From: Ramlibacter sp. WS9
GTDB taxonomy: Bacteria; Pseudomonadota; Gammaproteobacteria; Burkholderiales; Burkholderiaceae_C
Assembly (NCBI RefSeq): GCF_003797765.1
Contig: NZ_RKMB01000037.1
Coordinates: 1 to 44,505 of the forward strand
Direction: 5' to 3'
Length of the DNA: 44,505 nucleotides
How positions within the stretch are numbered: the stretch's first letter is position 1; each line of letters starts with the position of its first letter. The notes below the pieces were generated by a model that ran no database searches, had not been told where the DNA came from, and saw only the letters and a program-made list of their open reading frames with translations. Shown in pieces: positions 6,998 to 16,246 of the stretch. Made by a program: the position numbers and the translations under genes.

Positions 6998-7828
6998 ATG
7001 GACTTCGAATTGGCTCGCACGGTTTCGGCCGCGATTCCCGATCAGGGTTTCGTGCTGGCCATCTTCCTGCTGTCGCTGCGCTTGTCCGCGGTGTTCCTGT
7101 TCACGCCCATCCTCTACGCCTTCAGCGTCCCGGCCACCGCCCGCGTGCTGATCGTGATCGGCCTGGCGCTCGGGCTCGCGCTCGGCGTCCCATCGGCCGA
7201 AACGCGCGCGCTGCTCGCCATGGGTAACGGCGAACTGGTGGCCGCCGGCATCACGGAACTGGCGCTGGGCGCGACGCTGGCCCTGGGCATCCTCATCGCG
7301 TTCGCGTCCATCTCCATGGCCGGCCGGCTGGTCGACGTGCAGATCGGCTTCGGCATGGCGCAGGTCTACGATCCCGTCACGCAGCGCCAAGTCCCCGTGC
7401 TCACTTCGGCGTTCGACAAGCTCGGCGTCATCGTGTTCTTCCTGCTCGACGGCCACCACGCGCTGCTGCGCGGCATTGCCTACAGCCTGGAGCGCTTCCC
7501 GCTGGGGCGAGGCTGGCCCATCGAATCGGCCGCCCCCTGGGTTATCAAGCAGATGGCGGGCCTGTTCGCGCTGGGCTTCGCGCTGGCCGCGCCGGTGGTG
7601 GTGTGCCTGCTGCTGGTGGAGCTGGCGCTGGGTGTGGTCGCCCGCAATCTGCCGCAGATGAACATGTTCGTCATCGGGGCGCCCATCAAGATCGTCGTCG
7701 GGCTGGCGGCGCTGTCGCTCTGGTTCGGCGGTGTCGGCCCCGCGATGAATCGCATCTACGGTTCGATCTACAAGACCTGGGACGCGGTGTTTGCCGCTGC
7801 CCCGGCACCTGCGCCGGGAGCCCGCTGA
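6998..7828 (+). CDS. fliR: FliR, export gate component
   Basis: FliR is the single-copy subunit that caps the FliP/FliQ pore. The protein has 276 residues, the usual length, with about six membrane-embedded hydrophobic stretches. A typical block, VDVQIGFGMAQVYDPVTQRQVPVLT, lies near residues 112-136; it matches the family's VGxQxGFxMAxxxDP signature. The stop overlaps the flhB ATG by one base (TGATG), so FliR and FlhB are translationally coupled, as expected for partners (they are even fused in some bacteria). Confidence 0.95.
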   Translation: MDFELARTVSAAIPDQGFVLAIFLLSLRLSAVFLFTPILYAFSVPATARVLIVIGLALGLALGVPSAETRALLAMGNGELVAAGITELALGATLALGILIAFASISMAGRLVDVQIGFGMAQVYDPVTQRQVPVLTSAFDKLGVIVFFLLDGHHALLRGIAYSLERFPLGRGWPIESAAPWVIKQMAGLFALGFALAAPVVVCLLLVELALGVVARNLPQMNMFVIGAPIKIVVGLAALSLWFGGVGPAMNRIYGSIYKTWDAVFAAAPAPAPGAR

Positions 7829-8919
7829 TGGCCGAGCAGGATCTCGATCGCAACGAGGAAGCCACTCCCTACAAGCTGCAAAAGGCCAGGGAGAAGGGGC
7901 AAGTCAGCAAGAGCGCGGAAGTGGTGTCGGCACTGGTGTTCACGGTCGCCATCGTGTATCTCAACTGGAAGGGCTGGGACGGCCTGGTCGCGCAGTTCGG
8001 CTATGACCACGCATTGTTGACGCAGGCCGGGCGCATCGAGCCCAGCGCGGCGAACCTGTGGCACCTGGTGGGCGGAATGATCCGTGACGCGGGATTCATG
8101 CTCGCGCCGTTCCTCGGTGCGCTGATGCTGGCGGCCATCGTCGGCAACATGATGCAGACCGGGCCCATCCTGTCGATGGAGCCCGTGCAGCCGGACTTCG
8201 ACCGCCTCAACCCGGTCAACGGCCTCAAGAAGGTCTTCTCGATGCGGACGCTGTTCGACGGGGCGCGGGCCATCGTGAAGCTGTTGCTGCTCACGCTCGT
8301 CGTGTACTACTCGCTGAAAAGCCTGGTGCCCCAGTTCTTCCATTTGGCCGCACTGCCGCCCGCAGGGCTGGCGCGAACCATCATCGACGACGCCGCAAGC
8401 ACCGGCCTGAAGATCGCCTTGATGCTGTGCCTCATCGCGCTGGTGGACTACGGCTACACGCGGCGCGAGTTCAACAAGAAGATGCGCATGAGCCGGCGCG
8501 ACCTGAAGGACGAAGGCAAGAACCGCGAAGGCGATCCGCGCATCCGCGCGCGCCTGCGCGAGCTGCGGCGCGAAGCCCTCAAGCGGAGCATGGCAGCTGC
8601 GTATACCAAGAACGCCGACGTGCTGCTGACCAATCCCACGCACTTCGCGGTGGCGCTGCGTTACGTCCACGGCGAGATGCAGTCGCCGCAGATGATCGCG
8701 AAAGGCACGGGCACGCTGGCCGCCAAGATGCGTGAAATCGCCGCACGGCACAGTATTCCCGTGGTCCAGAACCCGCCCTTGGCGCGCGAGCTTTACCACT
8801 CGCTGGAAGTGGATCAGCACGTTCCGCCGTCGCTGTATGCGCAGGTGGCGCGCATCATGGTGTGGGTGTTCGCGATGAAACAGGCGCGCACGGGCGCCGC
8901 CCCGGGAGCCGCGACGTGA
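7828..8919 (+). CDS. flhB: FlhB, export switch protein
   Basis: FlhB sits at the export gate and switches secretion from rod/hook to late substrates after cutting itself. The 363-residue protein begins with AEQDLDRNEEATPYKLQKAREKGQVSKS, the family's N-terminal signature, has four membrane helices, then a charged linker. The autocleavage site is intact: N269-P270-T271-H272, followed by FAVALRY. The switch should thus still work, which implies that hook-length control matters here. Start ATG 7828 overlaps the fliR stop; its own TGA overlaps the flhA GTG. The frame is open further upstream inside fliR but without family similarity. Confidence 0.96.
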   Translation: MAEQDLDRNEEATPYKLQKAREKGQVSKSAEVVSALVFTVAIVYLNWKGWDGLVAQFGYDHALLTQAGRIEPSAANLWHLVGGMIRDAGFMLAPFLGALMLAAIVGNMMQTGPILSMEPVQPDFDRLNPVNGLKKVFSMRTLFDGARAIVKLLLLTLVVYYSLKSLVPQFFHLAALPPAGLARTIIDDAASTGLKIALMLCLIALVDYGYTRREFNKKMRMSRRDLKDEGKNREGDPRIRARLRELRREALKRSMAAAYTKNADVLLTNPTHFAVALRYVHGEMQSPQMIAKGTGTLAAKMREIAARHSIPVVQNPPLARELYHSLEVDQHVPPSLYAQVARIMVWVFAMKQARTGAAPGAAT

Positions 8920-10979
8920 AGGCGCTGCAAGCCTTCTTCGGCCGCAACAGCGACATCGCGCTGGTGGCGCTGGTGCTGGGCGTGCTCATCGTGCTGTTCG
9001 CGCCCATTCCCAGTCCGCTGCTGGATTTTCTGATCCTCACGAACTTCTGCTTCGCGTTCCTGATCCTGCTGCTCACGTTCTACATGGCGCGGCCGGTCGA
9101 GTTTTCGACCTTCCCGTCGCTGCTGCTGATCGCCACGCTGTTCCGGCTGTCGCTCAACGTCGCGGCCACGCGGCTGATTCTCTCGGATGGCGACGCAGGC
9201 AAGGTGATTTCGGCCGTGGGCTCCTACGTGGTCGGCGGCAACTACGTCATCGGGTTGATCGTCTTCCTGATCCTGATCGTGGTGCAGTACGTCGTGGTGA
9301 CGAACGGCGCCCAGCGCGTCTCCGAGGTTGCCGCGCGTTTCACGCTGGACAGCATGCCCGGCGCGCAGATGAGCATCGACGCCGATCTCAACATGGGCTT
9401 CATCGATCAGGCCGAAGCCCAGCGCCGCCGCAAGCAAATCGAAAAGGAAGCCGGGTTCTACGGCGCGATGGACGGAGCCAGCAAGTTCGTCAAGGGCGAC
9501 GCCATCGCCGGCATCATCATCCTGCTGATCAACATCGTCGGCGGCTTGCTGATCGGCGTGATGCAGCACCACATTCCATGGGGGCAGGCGCTGCAGACCT
9601 ACACGCTGCTGACCATCGGCGACGGCATCGTGACGCAGGTTCCCGCGCTGGTGATTGCGGTGGGCACGGGCATCATCGTGACGCGCTCGTCATCGGACAC
9701 CAATCTGAGCCAGGAAGTCCTGCGGCAGATCACGTCCTTCCCCAAGACCCTGCTGCTCGTGGCCGCGGCGCTGTGTGGCCTGTTGCTGCTGCCCGGCATT
9801 CCGCTGGTGCCGACGCTCATTCTCCTGGCCGCCGTGCTCGGGGTCGCCTTCATCGCCCACCGGATCGCACGCGACGGGCGCGAAGCGAAGGCGGACGATG
9901 AAGCCGCGGGTGACGGAGCCGAAGGCGGCGCGGGCGGAACCGATGACCCGTATGCCACGCTGTCAGTCGAACCGGTGGAAGTCCACATCGGACGCAACTG
10001 GCTGCCGCTCGTCAACGACGCCAATGGGCTTTTCATGGAGCGCATCAAGGCGTTTCGAAAGCAGCACGCACAGGAGCTGGGGCTTGTGCTTCCGCGGGTG
10101 CGGTTCAAGGATTCGGGCAAGCTGGGCGCTGACCGCTACGAGATCAGCGTTGACGGCGTGCCCGTGGCCAAGGGTGAAGCGCGCACCAACCAATGGCTCG
10201 CGATCCACCCCAGCGGTGACGTGCGATCGATTCCCGGTGAAGTCACACGAGACCCGACGTACGGCCTGCCGGCACTCTGGATCGACGATGACCAGCGAAG
10301 CACGGCCGTGGCAGGAAAATTCACCCTGGTCGACGGCCCCACGGTGCTGATGACGCACCTCACCGAAGTCCTGCGCCGCGAATCCGCGACGCTGCTGACG
10401 CGCGCCGAAACCGATCGTCTGCTGGCGCGAGTACGCCAGAACCAGCCCGGCCTCGTCGAGGAGTTGATTCCCACGGTGCTGGGTGTGGGTGACGTGCAGA
10501 AGGTGCTGCAGAACCTGCTTCGCGAAAAGGTCTCCATTCGCCACATCGAGGCCATTCTCGAAACGTTGTCGGACGCGGGCCGCTCCACCAAGGACGCCAG
10601 CCTGCTCACCGAACAGGTGCGCCAGCGCCTGGGTCCGGCAATCTGCCAGGGCCTGGTGGGAGAAGCGTCGTCGCTGCAGGTGATGACGCTCGACCCGATG
10701 ATCGAAAGCCGGCTGATGCAGGGCTTGCAATCCGCGCATGCCAACCAGCAGCCTTATGCACTGGAGCCGAAGCTGGCCGAGCAGTTCATGGGCCGGATGA
10801 CGCAGCAAGCGGAACAGATGATGAAGAGCAATCTGCTGCCGGTGCTGCTGTGCACGCCGGACTTGCGCCGGCACATCCGCTCGTTGTGCGAGCGCGCGGT
10901 GCCTCACCTGCGGGTGCTGTCGCTGACCGAGATTCCCCAGAACATCGAGCTGAAGTCCTACGGCGTGGTGACGATATGA
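8916..10979 (+). CDS. flhA: FlhA, export gate and substrate docking protein
   Basis: FlhA forms the nonameric ring that docks chaperone-substrate complexes and uses the proton motive force. I start at GTG 8916 because it overlaps the flhB stop (GTGA) and gives 687 residues, close to the family norm; an ATG at 8862 would add 18 residues with no similarity. The first ~330 residues have eight hydrophobic helices and the FHIPEP-type block RLSLNVAATRLIL. The charged FLIDQAEAQRRRKQ loop is present as MGFIDQAEAQRRRKQIEKEAGFYGAMDGASKF. The remainder, after an acidic Gly/Ala-rich linker, is the cytoplasmic domain with RxEVLRRESATLLTR and VEELIPTVLGVGDVQKVLQNLLREKVSI. Everything looks functional. Confidence 0.96.
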   Translation: MKALQAFFGRNSDIALVALVLGVLIVLFAPIPSPLLDFLILTNFCFAFLILLLTFYMARPVEFSTFPSLLLIATLFRLSLNVAATRLILSDGDAGKVISAVGSYVVGGNYVIGLIVFLILIVVQYVVVTNGAQRVSEVAARFTLDSMPGAQMSIDADLNMGFIDQAEAQRRRKQIEKEAGFYGAMDGASKFVKGDAIAGIIILLINIVGGLLIGVMQHHIPWGQALQTYTLLTIGDGIVTQVPALVIAVGTGIIVTRSSSDTNLSQEVLRQITSFPKTLLLVAAALCGLLLLPGIPLVPTLILLAAVLGVAFIAHRIARDGREAKADDEAAGDGAEGGAGGTDDPYATLSVEPVEVHIGRNWLPLVNDANGLFMERIKAFRKQHAQELGLVLPRVRFKDSGKLGADRYEISVDGVPVAKGEARTNQWLAIHPSGDVRSIPGEVTRDPTYGLPALWIDDDQRSTAVAGKFTLVDGPTVLMTHLTEVLRRESATLLTRAETDRLLARVRQNQPGLVEELIPTVLGVGDVQKVLQNLLREKVSIRHIEAILETLSDAGRSTKDASLLTEQVRQRLGPAICQGLVGEASSLQVMTLDPMIESRLMQGLQSAHANQQPYALEPKLAEQFMGRMTQQAEQMMKSNLLPVLLCTPDLRRHIRSLCERAVPHLRVLSLTEIPQNIELKSYGVVTI

Positions 10980-11012
10980 CGAAACATATGAAGAAGAAGG
11001 CGAGCGCCCTCC

Positions 11013-11765
11013 ATGAGTGAAGTTCTTGCCATTGCATTGCACAGCATGCAGGGCGACATGGCCCGAGTCGAGCAGATCGGCATGAACATGGCCAATGCGT
11101 TGACGCCGGGCTACAAGCGCGGCATCGCGATGCAGGCGCCGCAAGGCGCGAGCTTCGCCGCGCATCTCACACAGGCCGCCGCTGTCACGGAGGGCGCGGG
11201 CACGACTGCGCCGCTGGTCGAATTCGCAACCGATGCCCGTTCGGGAACGCTCAAGTCCACCGGCCAAAGCCTGGACCTGGCGCTGGCCGGCAAGGGCCAC
11301 TTCGAGGTGCTTACCGACGCGGGACCGGCCTACACCCGTGGAGGCAGTTTCCGGCTCGACGCGCGTGGACGCCTCGTCACGGCCCAAGGCTACCCGGTGA
11401 TGGGTGCCGGCGGTGAGATCGTGTTGAACGTCTCCAATCCTTCCATCGCTGCGAATGGCGGCGTCACGTCGGCCAATGGCGACGGCGCCTTGGTCGCGCA
11501 ACTGAAAGTCGTCGAGTTCGATGGCAATGCCAGGCTGCAGCCGAAGGGCGACGGCCTCGTGGCCGCGGGTCCTGGAATGAAGCTCGTCGCCGATGACGAG
11601 GTGCAGGTGCGCCAGGGCTTCCTCGAGAACTCCAACGTCAGCTCGACGTACGAGATGACAACCCTGGTGCACGCGATGCGGCACTTCGAAAGCATGCAAA
11701 AAGTTGCGCAGGGCTATGACGACATGCTGGGAACGGCCATCCGCAAGTTGGGCGAAACGTCGTGA
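11013..11765 (+). CDS. flgF: FlgF, proximal rod protein
   Basis: FlgF is part of the drive-shaft rod that crosses the periplasm. The 250-residue protein has the N-terminal rod/hook signature in variant form (NMANALTPGYKR at residues 25-36, usually NNLANxxTxGYK) and the C-terminal block EVQVRQGFLENSNVSSTYEMTTLVHAMRHFESMQKV. The central GQSLDLALAGKGHFEV and AYTRGGSFRLD motifs are typical of FlgF/FlgG. It has no signal peptide because it is a substrate of the type III export route. It lies 33 bases after flhA and 30 before flgG. Confidence 0.93.
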   Translation: MSEVLAIALHSMQGDMARVEQIGMNMANALTPGYKRGIAMQAPQGASFAAHLTQAAAVTEGAGTTAPLVEFATDARSGTLKSTGQSLDLALAGKGHFEVLTDAGPAYTRGGSFRLDARGRLVTAQGYPVMGAGGEIVLNVSNPSIAANGGVTSANGDGALVAQLKVVEFDGNARLQPKGDGLVAAGPGMKLVADDEVQVRQGFLENSNVSSTYEMTTLVHAMRHFESMQKVAQGYDDMLGTAIRKLGETS

Positions 11766-11795
11766 CGGCCCCGAACCAAGTCAAGGGAAATAGAA

Positions 11796-12593
11796 ATGTT
11801 TGATGCACTCTACATCGGCGCGACGGGCATGCAAGCCCAGCAGCTCAACGTCGAGACCATTGCCAACAATCTCTCCAACGCCAACACCGTGGGCTTCAAG
11901 AAGGGCCGCGTCGGGTTCTCCGACTTGATGGTGCGCGAAAGCAACCGCCTGGCGCAACCCTCCGCGGAAGATCTGCGCAGCGGTGCGCTCGCCCAAAGTC
12001 AGCGCGTCGGTGCCGGGGTGGGCATTTCCGGCATTGGCAAGATCTTCGACTCGGGCGAGCTGCGCAAGACCGAGTCGCCATTCGACATCGCCATCCGCGG
12101 CGAAGGCTTCCTCGAAGTGACCATGCCGGACGGCTCCAGCGCATACACGCGCGGCGGCTCGCTCAAGGTCAACAAGGACGGCCTCCTGGCCACGCAGGCC
12201 GGATACCCCCTCAAGCCCGCGATCGCGATTCCGGACAACGCACAGTCCGTCGTGATCGGCGCCGACGGGCGTGTGCTGATCAAGGTCACCAACCAGGCCA
12301 CGCCGATCGAGGCGGGGCAGTTCGAGCTGGTGCGGTTCGCCGGGGTCGGGCAGCTGGCGGCGCAAGGCGACAACCTCTATCGAGCGAACGAAGCATCCGG
12401 CGAGGCCATCGCCATGCGCGCCGGCGACGAGGGCGTGGGCACGCTCGCACAAGGGTTCCTCGAAGGCTCCAACGTCAAGATGGTCGACGAGATGGTCAAC
12501 CTCATGCTGGCGCAGCGCGCGTATGAAGCCAGCGTCAAGGTGGTGCAGGCAGCCGACGAGATGCTCGGCATGGTGAACAACCTGCGCAAATGA
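11796..12593 (+). CDS. flgG: FlgG, distal rod protein
   Basis: FlgG forms the distal rod inside the P and L rings. The length of 265 residues is normal (about 260). The N-terminus has MFDALYIGATGMQAQQ and TIANNLSNANTVGFKKG (residues 21-37), the canonical rod/hook motif; the middle has AIRGEGFLEV and AYTRGGSLKV; the C-terminus has QGFLEGSNVKMVDEMVNLMLAQRAYEAS and ends in NNLRK. It is an export substrate without signal peptide. A GGGAAATAG stretch precedes the ATG. The stop overlaps flgA by four bases (ATGA). Confidence 0.96.
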   Translation: MFDALYIGATGMQAQQLNVETIANNLSNANTVGFKKGRVGFSDLMVRESNRLAQPSAEDLRSGALAQSQRVGAGVGISGIGKIFDSGELRKTESPFDIAIRGEGFLEVTMPDGSSAYTRGGSLKVNKDGLLATQAGYPLKPAIAIPDNAQSVVIGADGRVLIKVTNQATPIEAGQFELVRFAGVGQLAAQGDNLYRANEASGEAIAMRAGDEGVGTLAQGFLEGSNVKMVDEMVNLMLAQRAYEASVKVVQAADEMLGMVNNLRK

Positions 12594-13603
12594 GGCCTGA
12601 AGTGCGCGCCAAAATTCTTCTGCTCGGGCTGGCCGTGGTTGCGGCCGCGAGTCCTGTTTCGGGCCATGCCTTTGAATTGGGCGCGGGCCAGGTGAGCATC
12701 GAGCTGCGACCCCAATTCGTCGCCCGCCAATCGGAAGTGACGTTGGGCGACATCGCCATCCTTCACACGACAGACCTGCAAACGATCCAGCGGTTGGCTA
12801 CATTGTCCCTTGGTCGCTCGCCGGCCGTGGGCAACGAGGCGGTCGTGCGGCGCGATGTTGTGTCGCGCTGGGTGCGCACCCAGCTGGGCATCCCGTCTGG
12901 CAACGTGCTCTGGGCCGGTGCTGAAGAGACGCACGTGAGCACCGTGGCTCAGACGCTCGCTTCCGATCGCGTGGAGCAAGCCGCGAGAGCGGCACTGCGC
13001 GAATGGATGGCCACACGCGCCACGCGCTACGTCATTGACGCACAGCCACTTCCGGCGGATATCAAGCTTCCAGCAGGCAACGTGGAGTTGAAAGCGCGGC
13101 CGCTTCCCGCCAACGCGGAGCCGACGCCGCGCATGGCCGTCTGGATGGACATTCAGGTCGACGGCCGGTTCATTCGCACAGTGCCTGTGAACTTTGCGGT
13201 CGATGCCTTCAGGGATGCGTGGGTTGCGCCCGCCGCGGTCGCTGGTGGCGTCTCGTTGACGCCGGGCATGGTCGAAAAGCGCGAAGTCAAAGTGACGGGG
13301 TACGCGAGCTCGCGGTTTCCCGAGCAAGGTCCGCAACCCGGCACCGCCGCGGGCTTGCGGACCACACGCGCCATCAAAGAGGGTGAACCTGTGACCATGG
13401 CCAACAGCGCGCCGTTGCCCGCCATCGCGCGCGGCGCCTGGGTTGCGCTGCACCTGACGTCGGGTGTCGTGGCGCTTGAAAGCCGCGCCCAGGCCCTGCA
13501 GGATGGAGAGGTCGGACAGATCGTCAAGGTCCGCTCCTCCAGTGCTGCAAGCCCGGTCGAGGCGCGCGTGGTCTCGCCAGGCCGTGTGGAGGCCATCCTG
13601 TGA
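12590..13603 (+). CDS. flgA: FlgA, periplasmic P-ring chaperone (long form)
   Basis: FlgA helps FlgI assemble into the P ring in the periplasm. It has a Sec signal peptide (residues 1-26, hydrophobic core LLLGLAVVAAASPVSG). The C-terminal half holds the SAF-like domain: REVKVTGYASSRF, then TTRAIKEGEPVTMANSAPLPAIARGAWVALHLTSGVVALESRAQALQDGEVGQIVKVRS, the block expected of FlgA. At 337 residues it is about 100 longer than the E. coli protein; the extra part is an N-terminal domain between the signal and the conserved region. ATGA overlap with flgG, GTGA overlap with flgH. Confidence 0.9.
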   Translation: MRPEVRAKILLLGLAVVAAASPVSGHAFELGAGQVSIELRPQFVARQSEVTLGDIAILHTTDLQTIQRLATLSLGRSPAVGNEAVVRRDVVSRWVRTQLGIPSGNVLWAGAEETHVSTVAQTLASDRVEQAARAALREWMATRATRYVIDAQPLPADIKLPAGNVELKARPLPANAEPTPRMAVWMDIQVDGRFIRTVPVNFAVDAFRDAWVAPAAVAGGVSLTPGMVEKREVKVTGYASSRFPEQGPQPGTAAGLRTTRAIKEGEPVTMANSAPLPAIARGAWVALHLTSGVVALESRAQALQDGEVGQIVKVRSSSAASPVEARVVSPGRVEAIL

Positions 13604-14202
13604 AGTACCAACCCATGAGCATGATGAAGGCTGGGGTGTGCTTTGCGGCCCTTGCAATCGCGAGCCTGCTGCCCCTCGCGGCCGGAGCCACGAGCCTGTA
13701 TAACGAGGCGACTTTTCGCCCGCTGACGGCGGACAACAAGGCGTTTCGCGTCGGTGACGTGCTCACCGTCCAGGTGTTCGAGAACTCCAGCGCCACCACC
13801 AGCGCGGACACGGGCTCCCGCCGCAAGAACAGCCTCAATGCCGAGCTCACGCACGGAACGCGCCGCGTTGCCGAAACCGGTATCGCGGTGGGCGGCGACT
13901 TCGACGGCGGTGGCCGCACACAGCGTGCCAACCGCGTGCTCATCACGCTGAGCGTGTCGGTAAAAGAAGTGCTGCCGAACGGGGATTTGCGCATCGCCGG
14001 CGAGCAGTTCCTGCTGGTCAACGAAGAGCAGCAGAAGGTCACTCTCGAAGGGCGGGTGCGGCCGCAAGACGTTTCGGACGGCAACGTCGTCCTTTCCACC
14101 CGGCTGGCGGATGGGCGCATCACGTACTTGGGCGAAGGCGAAGTGTCTCAGCGCTCGCAGCGCGCGTGGTGGCGCAAGCTCCTGGACTGGGCGGGCATGT
14201 GA
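13600..14202 (+). CDS. flgH: FlgH, L-ring protein lacking a lipobox cysteine
   Basis: FlgH forms the L ring in the outer membrane and is normally a lipoprotein. Here the 200-residue product has the family blocks SLYNEATFRPLTADNKAFRVGDVLTVQVFENSSATTSADT, VGGDFDGGG, ANRVLITLSVSVKEVLPNGDLRIAGEQFL and LEGRVRPQDVS, so identity is good. The N-terminus is a signal sequence ending in LAAGATSLY with no cysteine at the cleavage site; the only Cys lies within the hydrophobic core. It would therefore be cut by signal peptidase I and not lipidated. GTG 13600 is chosen because it overlaps the flgA stop; ATGs at 13615, 13621 and 13624 are alternatives that keep the signal sequence. Confidence 0.9.
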   Translation: MKYQPMSMMKAGVCFAALAIASLLPLAAGATSLYNEATFRPLTADNKAFRVGDVLTVQVFENSSATTSADTGSRRKNSLNAELTHGTRRVAETGIAVGGDFDGGGRTQRANRVLITLSVSVKEVLPNGDLRIAGEQFLLVNEEQQKVTLEGRVRPQDVSDGNVVLSTRLADGRITYLGEGEVSQRSQRAWWRKLLDWAGM

Positions 14203-15350
14203 TGGCAATTCGCAAACTTGCCTGGACCGCCCTGGCGCTGTGCGCCGTGCTGTCGCACACGCTCGCATGGGCGCAGACCGCGGCGGGCGGGGCCGGCAGC
14301 AGCCTCATCCGCGTCAAGGACCTCGGCAAGCTTCAAGGCTGGCGCGACAACGCGCTGGTGGGCTACGGCATCGTGACCGGCCTGGCAGGCACCGGCGACT
14401 CGCCCACCAACCGGGCGACGCGCCAGGCGATGGCGAACGTGCTCTCGCAATTCAACATGACGGTTCCGCCGGAGCAGATCCAAAGCCGCAACGTGGCGGT
14501 GGTCATGGTCAACGCCGCGTTGCCGACTTTCGCGCGCGAAGGCGACGCCCTGGACGTCACCGTCAACTCGACCGGCGACGCCAGAAGCCTGGTCGGCGGC
14601 AGCCTGTTGTTGACGCCCCTCAAGGCTCCCAATGGGCGCGTCTATGCGCTTGCGCAGGGCCCGTTGTCCGTCGGCGGCTACCGCTACGACTCCAACGGCA
14701 ACGTCATCCAGAAAAACCATCCGACGGTGGGCTCGGTTCCGGGCGGCGCTGTGGTGGAAGTGGCGACGGGAACCCAGGTGGCGGCGGCGGGCCAGAACCT
14801 GACGTTTGTGCTGGCGGAGCCGGACTACACCACCGCCAATCGTGTGGCCGCTGCTATCAACACCCAGGTCGGGCCGGGCCTGGCGCGGGCCCGTGACGCA
14901 TCGGGCATCGAGATCGAAGTTCCGGAGAACCAGCGCGCGCAGCTCGTGGGCTTCATCGCGCGGCTGGAGAACGTTTCCGTGCAGCCGGATCGCCGCGCCA
15001 AGGTCGTGATCAACGAGCGCACCGGCACCGTGGTGGCCGGCGGGGACGTGCGCATTTCGCGGGTGGCCATTTCGCACGGCGATCTGAAGATCTCCATCGT
15101 TGCCCAGAATTCCGTATCGCAGCCGACGGTGATCGGCAGTGCCGGGCCGGGCGTGCGGACCGCGGGTGTCACCAATTCGCGCGTCGACGTCGATGAAACG
15201 AATGGCCCGGGTTATCTGGCATCCGGCACGACGGTCTCGGACCTGGTGCAGTCGCTGTCACGTTTGAAAACCAGTACGCGCGACGTGATCTCGATCCTGC
15301 GCGCAATCAAGGCCGCAGGTGCCTTGCACGCCGAACTCGTCGTGCAATGA
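14202..15350 (+). CDS. flgI: FlgI, P-ring protein
   Basis: FlgI forms the P ring around the rod in the peptidoglycan layer. The protein has 382 residues from ATG 14202 (overlapping the flgH stop, TGATG), a signal peptide of about 24 residues (ending WAQT), then the family core: IRVKDLGKLQGWRDNALVGYGIVTGLAGTGDSP, NVAVVMVNAALPTFAREGDALDVTVNSTGDARSLVGGSLLLTPLKAPNGRVYALAQGPL, and near the end VSDLVQSLSRLKTSTRDVISILRAIKAAGALHAELVVQ. All looks intact. A more upstream ATG at 14166 lies inside flgH and has no similarity. No flgJ follows, although flgI-flgJ is the usual order. Confidence 0.96.
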   Translation: MAIRKLAWTALALCAVLSHTLAWAQTAAGGAGSSLIRVKDLGKLQGWRDNALVGYGIVTGLAGTGDSPTNRATRQAMANVLSQFNMTVPPEQIQSRNVAVVMVNAALPTFAREGDALDVTVNSTGDARSLVGGSLLLTPLKAPNGRVYALAQGPLSVGGYRYDSNGNVIQKNHPTVGSVPGGAVVEVATGTQVAAAGQNLTFVLAEPDYTTANRVAAAINTQVGPGLARARDASGIEIEVPENQRAQLVGFIARLENVSVQPDRRAKVVINERTGTVVAGGDVRISRVAISHGDLKISIVAQNSVSQPTVIGSAGPGVRTAGVTNSRVDVDETNGPGYLASGTTVSDLVQSLSRLKTSTRDVISILRAIKAAGALHAELVVQ

Positions 15351-15389
15351 AATGAAAACCCACCCATTGATCCCCATCAGGAGCCATCC

Positions 15390-15773
15390 ATGACCGAAGG
15401 CCTGGAAGCCATCACCACCGCGGCGCTCGGCTTGGCGCTGGATGCCGCGAGCCTTCGCCATCAGGCGATCGCCGCCAACATCGCGAACCACGCGACGGTG
15501 GGCTACGTTCCGCAGAAGCTCGACTTCGAATCGCAGATGCGGGAAGCGCAGCGTGTGCTCCAAAGCAAGGGCAGCATCGACGCCTTCGCGCTCTCGGGCG
15601 TGCGCTTACAGCTCGAACCGGTGCTGGACGCGCAGGGCCAGCCGGCCAAGGTGCAACTGGACGAGCAGGTTGCCGACATGGCACAGAACTCCGTTCACTA
15701 CCAGCTTCTGGCGCGCGGGCTGAGTCGCCACCTTTCCATTCTGTCCACCGCTGCCAGCGACGGCAAGCGCTGA
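15390..15773 (+). CDS. flgB: FlgB, proximal rod protein
   Basis: FlgB lies at the base of the rod next to the MS ring. The 127-residue length fits (E. coli 138). The N-terminal rod motif AIAANIANHATVGYVPQKLDFESQM is at about residues 27-51, and the C-terminal helix VADMAQNSVHYQLLARGLSRHLSIL completes the discontinuous coiled-coil pair typical of rod proteins. No signal peptide; exported through the type III gate. CAGGAGCC stands before the ATG. It follows flgI by 39 bases and is followed by flgC after 32. Confidence 0.93.
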   Translation: MTEGLEAITTAALGLALDAASLRHQAIAANIANHATVGYVPQKLDFESQMREAQRVLQSKGSIDAFALSGVRLQLEPVLDAQGQPAKVQLDEQVADMAQNSVHYQLLARGLSRHLSILSTAASDGKR

Positions 15774-15805
15774 GCCGGATCACAACGCATTTGAAAGAGA
15801 CAGTC

Positions 15806-16246
15806 ATGGACCACAGCCCGACTTTCGCGATCAGCGCCGCAGGCATGGCGCTGGAGCGCACCCGTGTCGAAGTTGCCGCCCTCAACCTGGCCAATGCGCA
15901 CACGACGCAGGCGGCCGGCCAGGCTGCCTATAACCCGATGCGGGTCGTAGCGCAGGCTGCGTCGCCCGATGCGTTTGCGGCCATGATGCTTTCGAGCGAC
16001 TCCGTCACCTCGACGATGAAGCCGGACTTCCACGTGGAAGCAAGCGGCGCCGCGCCGCGCATGGTGCACGAGCCCGGACACCCGATGGCTGACGCACGTG
16101 GCTTCGTGAGCTACCCCGGCGTTGACGCCGCCGCAGAAATGATGGCGTTGATGAGCGCGACACGGGCCTACGAGGCCAACGTCGCCGCCATGAACGCTGC
16201 GCGCACGATGGCATTGAAGGCGCTGGACATCGGGGGCCAGTCATGA
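15806..16246 (+). CDS. flgC: FlgC, proximal rod protein
   Basis: FlgC stacks with FlgB, FlgF and FlgG to make the rod. The 146-residue product has FAISAAGMALERTRVEVAALNLANAHTTQ (N-terminal motif, residues ~7-35), then the GFVSYPGVDAAAEMMALMSATRAYEANVAAMNAARTMALKALDIG block that closes FlgC proteins. The start ATG 15806 is preceded by GAAAGAGAC; the frame is open from a TTG at 15791 but that adds only five residues. The stop overlaps fliE (ATGA). Confidence 0.94.
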   Translation: MDHSPTFAISAAGMALERTRVEVAALNLANAHTTQAAGQAAYNPMRVVAQAASPDAFAAMMLSSDSVTSTMKPDFHVEASGAAPRMVHEPGHPMADARGFVSYPGVDAAAEMMALMSATRAYEANVAAMNAARTMALKALDIGGQS

